Source: Coriobacteriia bacterium
GTDB taxonomy: Bacteria > Actinomycetota > Coriobacteriia > Coriobacteriales > UBA8131
Assembly (NCBI GenBank): GCA_009783245.1
Contig: WRHL01000007.1
Coordinates: 1 to 39,875 of the forward strand
DNA length: 39,875 bases
Reading direction: 5' to 3'
Shown in pieces: positions 1 to 9,330 of this stretch. The position numbers and the translations under genes are program-made. Position 1 is the first letter of the stretch. Every line of letters starts with the position of its first letter. Under the pieces are notes generated by a model that was given only the letters and a program-made list of their open reading frames with translations, had not been told where the DNA came from and searched no databases.

Positions 1-133
1 GACGGTTCTAAGGACAGAAGGGGACGGTTCTATTTTGGCCTTTTCAAGGCCAAAATAGAACCGTCCCCTTCTGTCCTTAGAACCGTCCCCCTGACACACC
101 CCCCTGTCCCACTCGTACCGTCCCCTTCTGTCC
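1..133. repeat. Dispersed palindromic repeat, family 1, copy 1
   Basis: Positions 1-42 and 46-87 form a perfect 42-bp inverted repeat with a 3-nt loop; it may extend beyond the window. It contains two GACGGTTCT cores on the left arm and their complements on the right. A partial unit (117-133) follows and touches the stop codon of the leftward oppF/dppF gene. Related copies lie near 12644, 17369 and 21403. The pattern resembles REP/REPIN elements mobilised by REP-associated tyrosine transposases, but no transposase is present. The hairpin lies just downstream of the dpp operon, so it could act as a terminator or 3' stabiliser. Confidence 0.85.
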
Positions 134-1110
134 TCAGTAGAGGTGGCAGGCGCAGAAGTGGCCTTCCTTCTGCTCGACCAGAAGCGGTTCTATCTCGTCA
201 CAGACCTCGAGTTTCTTGTGGCATCGGCTTGAGAAGGGACAGCCGGGCGGCGGGTTGATGGGAGAGGGCACGTCGCCCTCCAGGATGATACGCTCGCGCT
301 TCTTGGTGGCATCGACCGAAGGCGCAGCGGAAAGCAAAGCCTGGCTGTACGGGGAGAGCGGCTCTTTGAACAGCGCCTTCTTAGGTGCAACTTCCAGCAG
401 TTTGCCCAGGTACATGACCCCCACTTGGTCAGAGACATGCCTGACCACGTTGAGCCCGTGCGCAATGAACAGATAAGTCAGCCCGAACTCTTCTTTAAGG
501 TCATCCAGCAGGTTGAGGACCTGTGCCTGGATGGACACGTCGAGAGCTGAGACAGGCTCGTCGCAGATGATGAGTTTGGGGTTCATGGCAAGCGCCCGGG
601 CAATGCCGATGCGTTGCCGCTGGCCACCTGAGAACTCATGGGGATACCGGTTGCGGGCGTAGTTTGCCAGACCCACGTGTTCGAGCAGCTCGTTTATCCG
701 GTCTTCCACCTGGTTCTTGGGCAATAGCTTATTGGTGATGATAGGTTCGGCGATGATGTCACCTACCCTCATGCGTGGGTTGAGCGACGAGTAGGGGTCC
801 TGGAAGATCATCTGGATATCACGGCAGTAGGGTTTCCGCTCTGCCGGTTTTAAGGCAGCAAGGTCGACGCCATCAAAGAAGATCGACCCAGAAGTGGGCC
901 TGATGAGGTTGACCAGCATCTTGCCTATGGTGGTCTTTCCGCAACCCGACTCGCCTACCAGGCCAAAGGCCTCGCCTCGTTTGATCTGGAAACTTACGTC
1001 ACTGACTGCCTGCACATAGCTCCGGGTCCGCCTGATACGGCTGGTGTCGCTGGCGAAGCGCTTGGTGAGGTGCTGCACATCCACCAGGATGTCGCTGTTG
1101 ATTTGTCCGC

Positions 1111-1114
<4 letters not shown>
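134..1114 (-). CDS. dppF: Oligopeptide/dipeptide ABC transporter ATPase (DppF/OppF type)
   Basis: ATPase of a peptide importer, acting at the inner face of the membrane. The 326-residue protein has Walker [10 protein letters not shown] (54-62), an SGGQRQR signature near residue 162, and Walker B LIICDEP followed by the D-loop SALD. The C-terminus is the oligopeptide-transporter extension with a cysteine set (CPFSSRC, then C, CAC). Similar cysteines hold an iron-sulfur cluster in some actinobacterial Dpp ATPases, so a cluster here is inference. It is the last gene of a five-gene leftward operon; its start overlaps the dppD stop by 4 nt, indicating translational coupling. The family is certain, the exact peptide substrate is not. 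Confidence 0.93.
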
Positions 1115-2109
<995 letters not shown>

Positions 2110-2112
2110 GGC

Positions 2113-3036
2113 TTACCTCTTCCGCGTCTTGGGGTCGAGGCCGTCGCGTATGCCGTTGCCAAGCAGGTTGAACGCGAGCACGGTGAGCATGATGGCCAGG
2201 CCCGGGAAGGTCATGAGCCAAGGTGCGCGGAAGATGTCGGCTCGGCCGCGGCCAAGCATGTCGCCCCATTCTGCGAGCGGTGGTTGCACGCCCAGTCCTA
2301 AGAATCCCAGAGCCGCTGTGTCGAGGATGGCCATGGAGACGCCCAGCGTCGCGCGGACGATGATGGAGGGCAGGACATTGGGCAGTATATGGCGCAGGAT
2401 GATCTGGAAGTCGGTGTCACCGATGATACGGGCGGCGGCAACGTAGTCGCTCTCCTTGATGGAGAGGATCTCGCTGCGCACTATGCGCGCGTATTCGGGG
2501 ATGGCCACCAGCCCGATGGCGATGACGGCCTTCTCGACACCCTTCCCCAGCGCCGCCATGATGGCAATAGCCAAGAGGATGGAGGGGATGGCGAGCATCA
2601 TGTCCATGCAGCGCATGATGATGGTGTCGGTGGCGCCGCCGCGATAGCCGGCAATGGAGCCGAGCAGAACGCCGGTTACCAGCGAGATCGCAACTGCAGC
2701 GAAGCCCACAGTGAGTGAGATCTGCGTGCCGGTGAGAATGCGTGTGAGGATGTCGCGGCCCTGTTGGTCGGTGCCGCACCAATGCTCCAGGGAGGGCGGC
2801 AGGAGTGCCTGGCTCAGGTTCTGGAGATTGGGGTCATAGGGCAGTACCTGCGGGAAGAGCTTGGTGACTATGGCGATTACCGCGAGGAGGATGATGAAGC
2901 AGAGGCTGACGAACGCCGCTTTGTTGGAATAGACACCCTCCCAGACGTCTTTCAGGATGCTCTCGTGTTTCTCCGTGTTCTTCTTGAGCGCCACTCCATC
3001 CAAGGTGGGGTTTGCGGTCAGCTTGGTATCAGCCAT
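2113..3036 (-). CDS. dppC: Peptide ABC transporter permease (DppC type)
   Basis: Inner-membrane permease of the peptide importer, 307 residues from the chosen start. There is an N-terminal cytoplasmic segment, one membrane helix (AAFVSLCFIILLAVIAI), the OppC/DppC N-terminal region, and a binding-protein-dependent transport domain with the EAA loop (YVAAARIIGDTDFQIILRHI). The reading frame stays open 24 codons further upstream, but ATG 3036 has a GAGGGGTGA ribosome site formed by the end of dppB, 4 nt away, and gives the usual family start. The upstream start would overlap dppB and is unlikely. Confidence 0.92.
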   Translation of the reverse strand: MADTKLTANPTLDGVALKKNTEKHESILKDVWEGVYSNKAAFVSLCFIILLAVIAIVTKLFPQVLPYDPNLQNLSQALLPPSLEHWCGTDQQGRDILTRILTGTQISLTVGFAAVAISLVTGVLLGSIAGYRGGATDTIIMRCMDMMLAIPSILLAIAIMAALGKGVEKAVIAIGLVAIPEYARIVRSEILSIKESDYVAAARIIGDTDFQIILRHILPNVLPSIIVRATLGVSMAILDTAALGFLGLGVQPPLAEWGDMLGRGRADIFRAPWLMTFPGLAIMLTVLAFNLLGNGIRDGLDPKTRKR

Positions 3037-3040
3037 GCCG

Positions 3041-4060
<1,020 letters not shown>

Positions 4061-4097
4061 AGACTCCCCTTATCCAGGTGTTATTAACATGAAACGA

Positions 4098-4133
4098 AGC
4101 CGGAGCTTATATCCCTCAAGGCAAGCTCCGGCT
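4098..4133 (-). terminator. Intercistronic stem-loop between binding protein and permease genes
   Basis: AGCCGGAGCTT (4098-4108) pairs perfectly with AAGCTCCGGCT (4123-4133) around a 14-nt loop. In the leftward direction it is followed by TTCGTTTC, which is too interrupted for a strong intrinsic terminator. It is better read as a partial terminator or mRNA-stability hairpin that sets the ratio of substrate-binding protein to transporter. Confidence 0.6.
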
Positions 4134-4179
4134 CCATTATAACTTCTTATCCCTCACTTGGAGGTAGCTTCAACTAAAA

Positions 4180-5802
4180 TCAGGCATCCTTGCTGACGTC
4201 GCGCATGAGAGCGACTCCTGTTGGATGGTAGAAGAAGTTCTTGATCTTGGGATTCAAGCCACAGAGGTTCTTGGAATGGCTGATGGTCAGCCACGGCCTC
4301 TTCTCAGCTACCAGTTCCTCACACTGCTTGTAGACGGCATCGCGCGCGGGGCCTTCATTGGTCTCCAGCCCCTTCTTGATGAGGGCCTTGTAGTCAGCGT
4401 CATTGAAGCGGGCTACGTTCATGGCCCAGTTGGAGTCAGCCAGCAGGTTCATGAAGTTGTCCGGGTCGCCGTTGTCGCCCGTCCAGCCATAGAAGCAGAT
4501 GTCGTACTCATCGGTCTGCAGCTTGGACTTATACGTTGTCCAGTCAAAGGGTGTGATGCTCATGGTCACACCTGCGGCAGCAAAGTAACCCTGGATCGTC
4601 TCGGCAAGGACTTGGCCGTTCTTGGTGTTATAGGGACGAGGATTGGAATAGGTCAGGCAGCTGAGCTTGGTGATGCCCTTGGCTGCCAGGGTCTCCTTGG
4701 CCTTTGCGGGGTCAAAGGGGCTGAAGGGGATGTCCTTATCGTACGGGGCCATCCAGATGGGCATGACGGTGTTGGCGGGGGTTGCATACTCGCCGTACAG
4801 CGTGGTGACCAGCTCATTGACGTTGACAGCCATGGCTAGCGCCTGACGCACCTCCTGGTCTGTGCAGACACCGCTGTTGGTGTTGAAGGCCATGTAGTTG
4901 ATGGTCATGCCGTCCTCGGCGAACAGATTGTAGCCTGCGCCCTTGATCTGGTCGGCCATGGAGACGTCCACGCCGTCGATGATGTCGACCTCGCCGTTGA
5001 GAAGCGCAGTGACGCGCGTGGCGTTCTCGGGGATGACCTTGAAGACGACGTTCTTGGTCTTTGGCTTGTTCGCGGTGTCCCAGTAATCCTCGAAGGCCTC
5101 GAGCTTGACGTTGTCGCTCTTGGTCCAGGAGACGAACTTGTAGGGGCCGGTGCCGCAGGGCGCCTCACTCAGGTCGTTCTTGTGCGCGTCAAGCGCTGAG
5201 GGCGAGACGATGGGCGCGGCAATGCACATGGCCAGGTTCTTGAGGAAGGAGGCCGATGGTGTGCGCATGGTGAATTTGACGGTGTAAGGATCGATCGCCT
5301 CGACCGTCTTGACACCGATACCAGCTGCTTCCTCGCCAAAGACAAAGGTGGCATAGGGCATATCCTCGGTGAGGTTGGGGGCAAGCTGGCGCTCCACAGA
5401 GGCCTTGACTGCCTCGGCATCGAAGTCTGTCCCGTCGTGGAACTTGACGCCCTCGCGCAGCTTGATGGTGTAGATCAGGCCATCAGCCGAGATGTCGGGA
5501 AGCTCAAGCGCCAGGCACGGGTGCACCGATGCGTCACGGTCGCCGTATCTGTAGAGACTCTCATAGATGCAGAATGACGGCTTTGCGGACTCGCCGTCGT
5601 CAAAGAGCGCTGGATCCAAGGCGCGAGGCTCGGCGCCCTGTGCGTAGATAACCGTGTCCGTGGCCCCTCCGCCACCGCCACCGCCACCGCCACCGGCGTT
5701 GCCGCCGCCGCCGCAGCCTACCAGGTTGAACGCTCCCACACTTGCTGTTGCTGCAGCCAATAGCTGCAAGAACTTCCGTCTGTCGAACACATTCTCACTC
5801 AT
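4180..5802 (-). CDS. dppA: Peptide-binding lipoprotein, SBP family 5 (DppA/OppA type)
   Basis: Extracytoplasmic solute-binding protein of the peptide importer, 540 residues. The N-terminus has a twin-arginine motif (DRRKFL, residues 7-12), a hydrophobic stretch and a lipobox LVGC with Cys30, suggesting Tat-dependent export and lipid anchoring. Right after the cysteine is a glycine tether that includes ten consecutive glycines (37-46). The rest matches family 5 binding proteins (YESLYRYGD, LREGVKFHDGTDFDAEAVKAS, FNTNSGVCTDQEVRQALAMAV). The start has AGAGGAGAG upstream. It is first in the operon, with an upstream leader of about 115 nt carrying a tandem 12-mer. Confidence 0.92.
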   Translation of the reverse strand: MSENVFDRRKFLQLLAAATASVGAFNLVGCGGGGNAGGGGGGGGGGATDTVIYAQGAEPRALDPALFDDGESAKPSFCIYESLYRYGDRDASVHPCLALELPDISADGLIYTIKLREGVKFHDGTDFDAEAVKASVERQLAPNLTEDMPYATFVFGEEAAGIGVKTVEAIDPYTVKFTMRTPSASFLKNLAMCIAAPIVSPSALDAHKNDLSEAPCGTGPYKFVSWTKSDNVKLEAFEDYWDTANKPKTKNVVFKVIPENATRVTALLNGEVDIIDGVDVSMADQIKGAGYNLFAEDGMTINYMAFNTNSGVCTDQEVRQALAMAVNVNELVTTLYGEYATPANTVMPIWMAPYDKDIPFSPFDPAKAKETLAAKGITKLSCLTYSNPRPYNTKNGQVLAETIQGYFAAAGVTMSITPFDWTTYKSKLQTDEYDICFYGWTGDNGDPDNFMNLLADSNWAMNVARFNDADYKALIKKGLETNEGPARDAVYKQCEELVAEKRPWLTISHSKNLCGLNPKIKNFFYHPTGVALMRDVSKDA

Positions 5803-5915
5803 TGGAACTCTCCTCTCAAATCTTTCTCCAAATCTTTCTCCTTGTGATGTTTTGAGGCAATGCCTCCGTCACCCCCGGCTTTCGGAATTGTTTTGCCGGA
5901 AACTACGCGCAAAGA

Positions 5916-5954
5916 CAATCGAAATAGTATAGTCGATTGGGAGCATTTACTCCA
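5916..5954 (-). promoter_or_regulatory. Putative dpp promoter with inverted-repeat operator
   Basis: On the minus strand TATACT (5926-5931) fits a -10 box, with a weak -35 (TGGAGT) 17 nt upstream. A perfect 7-bp inverted repeat, CAATCGA (5916-5922) and TCGATTG (5933-5939), flanks the -10 box with a 10-nt spacer. A protein bound here would block polymerase, so this is a repressor-operator candidate. The regulator is unknown. Confidence 0.5.
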
Positions 5955-6021
5955 TGCTAACCGGTTTTCCTCTGTGTGCGGAGCCTGGTTCAGAGTGGCG
6001 CGGCTGGGCAATTGTGTCTCA

Positions 6022-6045
6022 TAAGCCTAAGCCTAAGCCTAAGCC
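6022..6045. repeat. Tandem hexamer TAAGCC x4
   Basis: Four exact consecutive copies of TAAGCC. It lies between the dpp promoter region and the PurL-like gene's 3' hairpins. Copy number may vary by slippage; no function is apparent. Confidence 0.85.
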
Positions 6046-6060
6046 TACAAGCCGAAACAG

Positions 6061-6110
6061 AATCCCCACCAGATAACCTGATGGGGATTCATGCATGTTG
6101 ATTCATGAAT
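6061..6110 (-). terminator. Stem-loops after the PurL-like gene
   Basis: AATCCCCA (6061-6068) pairs with TGGGGATT (6082-6089), and ATTCATG (6087-6093) pairs with CATGAAT (6104-6110). Read leftward, these follow the stop at 6121. The sequence after the last hairpin (CTGTTTCGG) lacks a good T-run, so termination strength is doubtful. Confidence 0.4.
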
Positions 6111-6120
6111 GGTTGATTGC

Positions 6121-7236
6121 CTAGCCTATTTCTGCAAGCACACTGTCAGAGGGATGATTGGGGATAACCGCCACCACCTCATCGGCATACAGGAAGACTA
6201 TCTCATCGGTATCATTGATCTCCCCGACCACCGTTGCAATGGCGCCATTCGCGCGTATCGCATTCAGGACCTCTTCTACATCTGCCGGATTGACATGCAG
6301 CAGATAGCGCGCCTGGGTCTCATTGATCAGTGTTGCCTCGGGTTTATTGTCGGCAGCTTCTGCGGTGAGCGGGACAAGCGCCAGGTCGATTCTGGCCCCC
6401 AGCCCGCCGTAACGCGCTGACTCGCACACTGCCGCACCAATGCCCGCAGCTCCAAGGTCGGAACAGGCATTGATCTTGCCTGTCTTGAACGCCGCCAAAG
6501 CCCCGTCCATTGAGGTTCTTTCCTCCTCGAACAAAGGCCGCGCCGGAAGCATCACGTCCGCGAATCCTGCTCTAAAGGCTGTGTCATTACCATCATTGCT
6601 GGTATTGCCGATAAGGATGAGTTTGTCTCCAACGTTTCTCGCCGGTTTTCTCAATGGCTCATCCGTGACAAGCCTGCCGACAACCGATCCGACAAGCGCC
6701 GGGACGATATCACCAAACGAGGTAGAGAAACCGCCAGCTACCACACCTATCCCTAATACCTCGCAGCCTTCACGGAAGCCGTCGAGCATCAGCTGCACCC
6801 TATCCATGCTTGTCATGGGCTTACAGTTGCCGCAGGTGCAGGTCTTTCCGTCACCAATGAATCCACAGGGGCCTACTAAAAGCTCATTCTCGGGCGGTTG
6901 TGTGCCAATGAAGTCGGTAGCTACCAGTGGTTCGCCGCCCATGGCAACCACGTCACGGGCACAGCCGGTGAGACAGGTCACCGCTGAGCCATAGGGCTCG
7001 ACAACGCAGGGAGAACAGTGGCTCTCTGTTTTGAAGACCATGCGTACGCCCGTGCCTGGAATCTCGAATACGCCCGCATCGTCGTTATCAGCCGGCTCAA
7101 CCAGGATAAGCCCTGGGTGCTTCTGGTTGACCTTGTTGTTGAGTGCTCCGAACTTGCTGAAATCGATTGTCTTGTCGGAGTTGTGGTGCGGGTGGAGAAA
7201 AAGTGCGTGCATCAATGCTTTCTCGATCTGGTTCAC
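6121..7236 (-). CDS. Half-length PurL-like AIR-synthase superfamily protein with cysteine clusters
   Basis: 371-residue member of the PurM/PurL superfamily (AIR synthase-related fold), function unknown. It aligns by eye with the first PurM-like half of FGAM synthase PurL. The PurL block ETHNHPS is replaced by ESHCSPC (71-77), followed by VEPYGSAVTCLTGCARDVVAMGGEP, where PurL has ePygGAaTGvgGiiRDilamGa. SDLGAAGIG (259-267) and NETQARYLL (305-313) match the PurL DlGAaGl and SEsQeRm blocks. True PurL is about twice this length. Extra cysteines at 133, 135 and 138 (CTCGNC) with C74 and C77 suggest metal or thiol chemistry. Start is GTG with AGGAGGG 7 nt upstream. Neighbouring genes give no pathway clue. 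It is unlikely to be a purine-pathway PurL. Confidence 0.7.
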   Translation of the reverse strand: MNQIEKALMHALFLHPHHNSDKTIDFSKFGALNNKVNQKHPGLILVEPADNDDAGVFEIPGTGVRMVFKTESHCSPCVVEPYGSAVTCLTGCARDVVAMGGEPLVATDFIGTQPPENELLVGPCGFIGDGKTCTCGNCKPMTSMDRVQLMLDGFREGCEVLGIGVVAGGFSTSFGDIVPALVGSVVGRLVTDEPLRKPARNVGDKLILIGNTSNDGNDTAFRAGFADVMLPARPLFEEERTSMDGALAAFKTGKINACSDLGAAGIGAAVCESARYGGLGARIDLALVPLTAEAADNKPEATLINETQARYLLHVNPADVEEVLNAIRANGAIATVVGEINDTDEIVFLYADEVVAVIPNHPSDSVLAEIG

Positions 7237-7374
7237 AAAGAATCCCTCCTAAATCTGAAGCCTGTCCTTGGTAGTTTGCCGATAGCGTTGGTAGCCCCTA
7301 AGGCAATCACAGCTTTCAATATAGCATTAAAACAGAGATTCTTGCACGGAGGCGAAGAGGTTGCTACGCAAGCA

Positions 7375-7410
7375 GCTGACGGCAGGGTGCCCAAGCACCC
7401 TGCCGTCAGC
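7375..7410 (-). terminator. Perfect 16-bp hairpin just downstream of tRNA-Pro
   Basis: GCTGACGGCAGGGTGC (7375-7390) and GCACCCTGCCGTCAGC (7395-7410) form a perfect stem with a 4-nt loop, abutting the encoded CCA end of the leftward tRNA. There is no following T-run, so it may be an unusual terminator or a 3'-end processing structure. Confidence 0.65.
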
Positions 7411-7487
<77 letters not shown>

Positions 7488-7525
7488 ACAAGTGCAGTAT
7501 CCTACCAGACAATCAGTTCAAACGC

Positions 7526-7567
7526 TATACTGGTGTTACTGTCCCGACCTATTATCAACAAAAGGAG
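7526..7567 (+). promoter_or_regulatory. -10 element and RBS of the VanZ-like gene
   Basis: TATACT (7526-7531) is a likely -10 box; no good -35 is seen 17 nt upstream. AAAGGAG (7561-7567) lies 11 nt before ATG 7579 and supports that start. Confidence 0.4.
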
Positions 7568-7578
7568 TTGTATCGTCC

Positions 7579-8013
7579 ATGCCAACCAGCGGTCTCAGGG
7601 AGAAACCCAAGCAAACCCTGCGCATCGTCGCCATCATACTGTCCGTGCTCTGGGCTGCCCTGATCTTTGGCCTGTCGTCCATTCCCGGCAGCGGATTCCC
7701 GCCCCACCCGGACTTCCTCAACACCGTCGCCCACTTCTTCCTCTACGCGATCTTCGCGGTTCTCGTCACCCTTGCCCTGCACAGCCCAAAACGGGCCCTG
7801 TGGAAGACCGCCCTCATCGCCATTGTCATCTGCTCCCTGTATGGGGCCAGCGACGAGTTCCACCAGCAGTTCACCGGACGGCACTGCGACGTCATGGATT
7901 GGCTGGTAGACACCATTGCGGCCCTGGTGGGATCAGCGGCGACCATCTGGTTCATCAGCTCGAGGAAAGTGAAGAGCAGCCGCGCTAAGGACGCGCAGAA
8001 GAAGAGCGGCTGA
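7579..8013 (+). CDS. VanZ family membrane protein
   Basis: 144-residue protein with about four hydrophobic segments, starting with a helix at residues 14-33 (LRIVAIILSVLWAALIFGLS). The VanZ-like signature is present: HFFLYAIFAVLVTL, then GASDEFHQQFTGRHCDVMDWLVDTIAALVG, matching the DE.hQ.f.gR..d..D...n..G pattern. VanZ of Enterococcus gives low-level teicoplanin resistance, but most homologues have no known role and resistance should not be assumed. The basic C-terminal tail (SSRKVKSSRAKDAQKKSG) is probably cytoplasmic. ATG 7579 is chosen over an upstream in-frame start because of the AAAGGAG site. Confidence 0.82.
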   Translation: MPTSGLREKPKQTLRIVAIILSVLWAALIFGLSSIPGSGFPPHPDFLNTVAHFFLYAIFAVLVTLALHSPKRALWKTALIAIVICSLYGASDEFHQQFTGRHCDVMDWLVDTIAALVGSAATIWFISSRKVKSSRAKDAQKKSG

Positions 8014-8070
8014 CGATAAAGGCTGAGCTGACTTCAACCATCCTGCCCAAAACCGCAGATCGGTGCCCTG

Positions 8071-8118
8071 GGTTGCCGCGCTGCGCCGCCTCTGGCGGCT
8101 CCGCTCGCAATGACGGAG
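8071..8118. repeat. Dispersed repeat, family 2, copy A
   Basis: Begins GGTTGCCGCG and ends CGCTCGCAATGACGG, with an inner GCCGCC-GGCGGC palindrome. The same ends occur in inverse orientation at 16250 and 36949, and in the same orientation at 39046. It lies between two convergent genes. Confidence 0.75.
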
Positions 8119-8172
8119 AGTTACACAAAACAGTAGACGGCTTGCGTCACCACTATTCGACTCGTAATGAAA

Positions 8173-9270
8173 TCAGTAGCGGCAGGCGTTGTGCCACTTG
8201 CCCATGTTATAGCCGTAGCAGACGTATTCGCCGGGTTGAGGGGCGTGGATATAGCTCCCCCCTCCCATGTAGATACCCACGTGGCCCGGCTCCCAGAGGA
8301 TGTCGCCTGGCTGAGCATCGCTGACCGGCAGCACTGAGGACGCACCCGAGCGCTGTGAGGAGTCGGTGCGGGTGATGTAAACGCCTGCCTGGGCATAGCA
8401 CCACTGCGTCAACCCTGAACAATCGAACCTGTCCGGGCCTGTTGCCGCCCACACATAGGGACAGCCCAGACGCGATTCAGCAGCCTGGCAGATGATGTCG
8501 GTGACACCGCCGGAGAAGACCGGGACGCCGTCGCCCCAACCGCTGCCTCCGTTGTTCGCAGCCATCTCAGCCGCTGCTGCCTCTCGCTGACGACGCTCCT
8601 CTTCTTCGCGTTCCTTCTCCAGGAGTGCGGCTATCTCTGCCTCCATCGAGGCGAGCTCTGCCTCATAATCGGCGACGATCTGCTCGGCATGCGCCCTTAT
8701 CTCCTCGGCCTCGATGAGTTTCTGGGCAGCCAGCTTCTCCTGTGCCATGTGATCCTCACGGGCGGTCTGCGCCGTGGTCTTCGCTGCTTTGCTCTGTTCT
8801 ATCAGAGCCGCGTCATCACTGTTGAGGGTGTTGAGCAGATCCCAGGTGGTAGTGAACTCAAAAAAGCTGTGGGCGCCAAAGAGCACCTCCAAAAAGCTGA
8901 ACTGCCCCTGCTTGTACATGAATGATGCGCGGCTGCCCAGCTTTTGCTGCAGGCGGGTTATCTCAGCCTCGGCAGCTTGCAGCCTCCCTTCTGCCTCTTC
9001 CATGGCTTCCAGGGCGGCATAATAGGCATCCAGGGCCTGGTAATACGTTGTGCTGGCTCTATCAAGCTCCAGCGCCCAGGCATCGAGCTTCTTCTTTACC
9101 TCGTCAGCTTCAGCCTGCTTTTCTGCAGAGCTTGGCTCAGCAAAGGCCAAAGTGGGGATAAAGGAGGTGAGGGCGCCTGCAACCGCAGTGGTAACCAGAC
9201 CACCGGCAAATACGCGGCGGCTGAACAGAGACCCACACTGGTAGTCTTTGTCTGATTTTTTGTGGCGCAT
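8173..9270 (-). CDS. Tat-exported NlpC/P60 peptidoglycan hydrolase, paralogue 1
   Basis: Secreted cell-wall endopeptidase, 365 residues. Residues 15-44 are a twin-arginine signal (FSRRVFAGG, then a hydrophobic stretch and AFA|EP). Residues 46-235 are a long Ala/Glu-rich coiled coil of PcsB type, containing ASFMYKQGQFSFLEVLFGA. Residues 255-365 are an NlpC/P60 domain with catalytic Cys284 (FDCSGL), His330 (PGHVGIY) and a third polar residue near His342 (IHAP). Family members cleave the D-Glu to diamino-acid bond in stem peptides. The catalytic domain is nearly identical to that of the gene at 9331-10452, so the pair arose by tandem duplication. GGAAA upstream of the ATG is a modest ribosome site. 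Confidence 0.92.
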   Translation of the reverse strand: MRHKKSDKDYQCGSLFSRRVFAGGLVTTAVAGALTSFIPTLAFAEPSSAEKQAEADEVKKKLDAWALELDRASTTYYQALDAYYAALEAMEEAEGRLQAAEAEITRLQQKLGSRASFMYKQGQFSFLEVLFGAHSFFEFTTTWDLLNTLNSDDAALIEQSKAAKTTAQTAREDHMAQEKLAAQKLIEAEEIRAHAEQIVADYEAELASMEAEIAALLEKEREEEERRQREAAAAEMAANNGGSGWGDGVPVFSGGVTDIICQAAESRLGCPYVWAATGPDRFDCSGLTQWCYAQAGVYITRTDSSQRSGASSVLPVSDAQPGDILWEPGHVGIYMGGGSYIHAPQPGEYVCYGYNMGKWHNACRY

Positions 9271-9297
9271 CAGATTTCCTTACTTTAATTAGGAAAA

Positions 9298-9306
9298 ATG
9301 ATACCA
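9298..9306 (-). promoter_or_regulatory. Extended -10 element before NlpC/P60 paralogue 1
   Basis: On the minus strand TGGTATCAT (9298-9306) fits an extended -10 (TGN-TATNNT) about 30 nt before the start at 9270. No convincing -35 is present. It suggests the downstream paralogue may be transcribed on its own. Confidence 0.35.
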
Positions 9307-9330
9307 CAATGCGGGGATTAAGGCAGGTTG

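Larger units (their letters stand above)
5803..6120. other. Intergenic region upstream of the dpp operon
   Basis: No gene is visible in this 318-bp stretch. It holds, from left to right, a tandem duplication of AAATCTTTCTCC (5818-5829 and 5830-5841) in the dppA 5' leader, a probable leftward promoter inside an inverted repeat (5916-5939), four tandem copies of TAAGCC (6022-6045), and stem-loops downstream of the PurL-like gene (6061-6110). Confidence 0.7.

Noticed and set aside
7579-8013. Glycopeptide-resistance gene vanZ
   Set aside because: Only the VanZ domain is present, with no other van genes; the family is broad and mostly unrelated to resistance.
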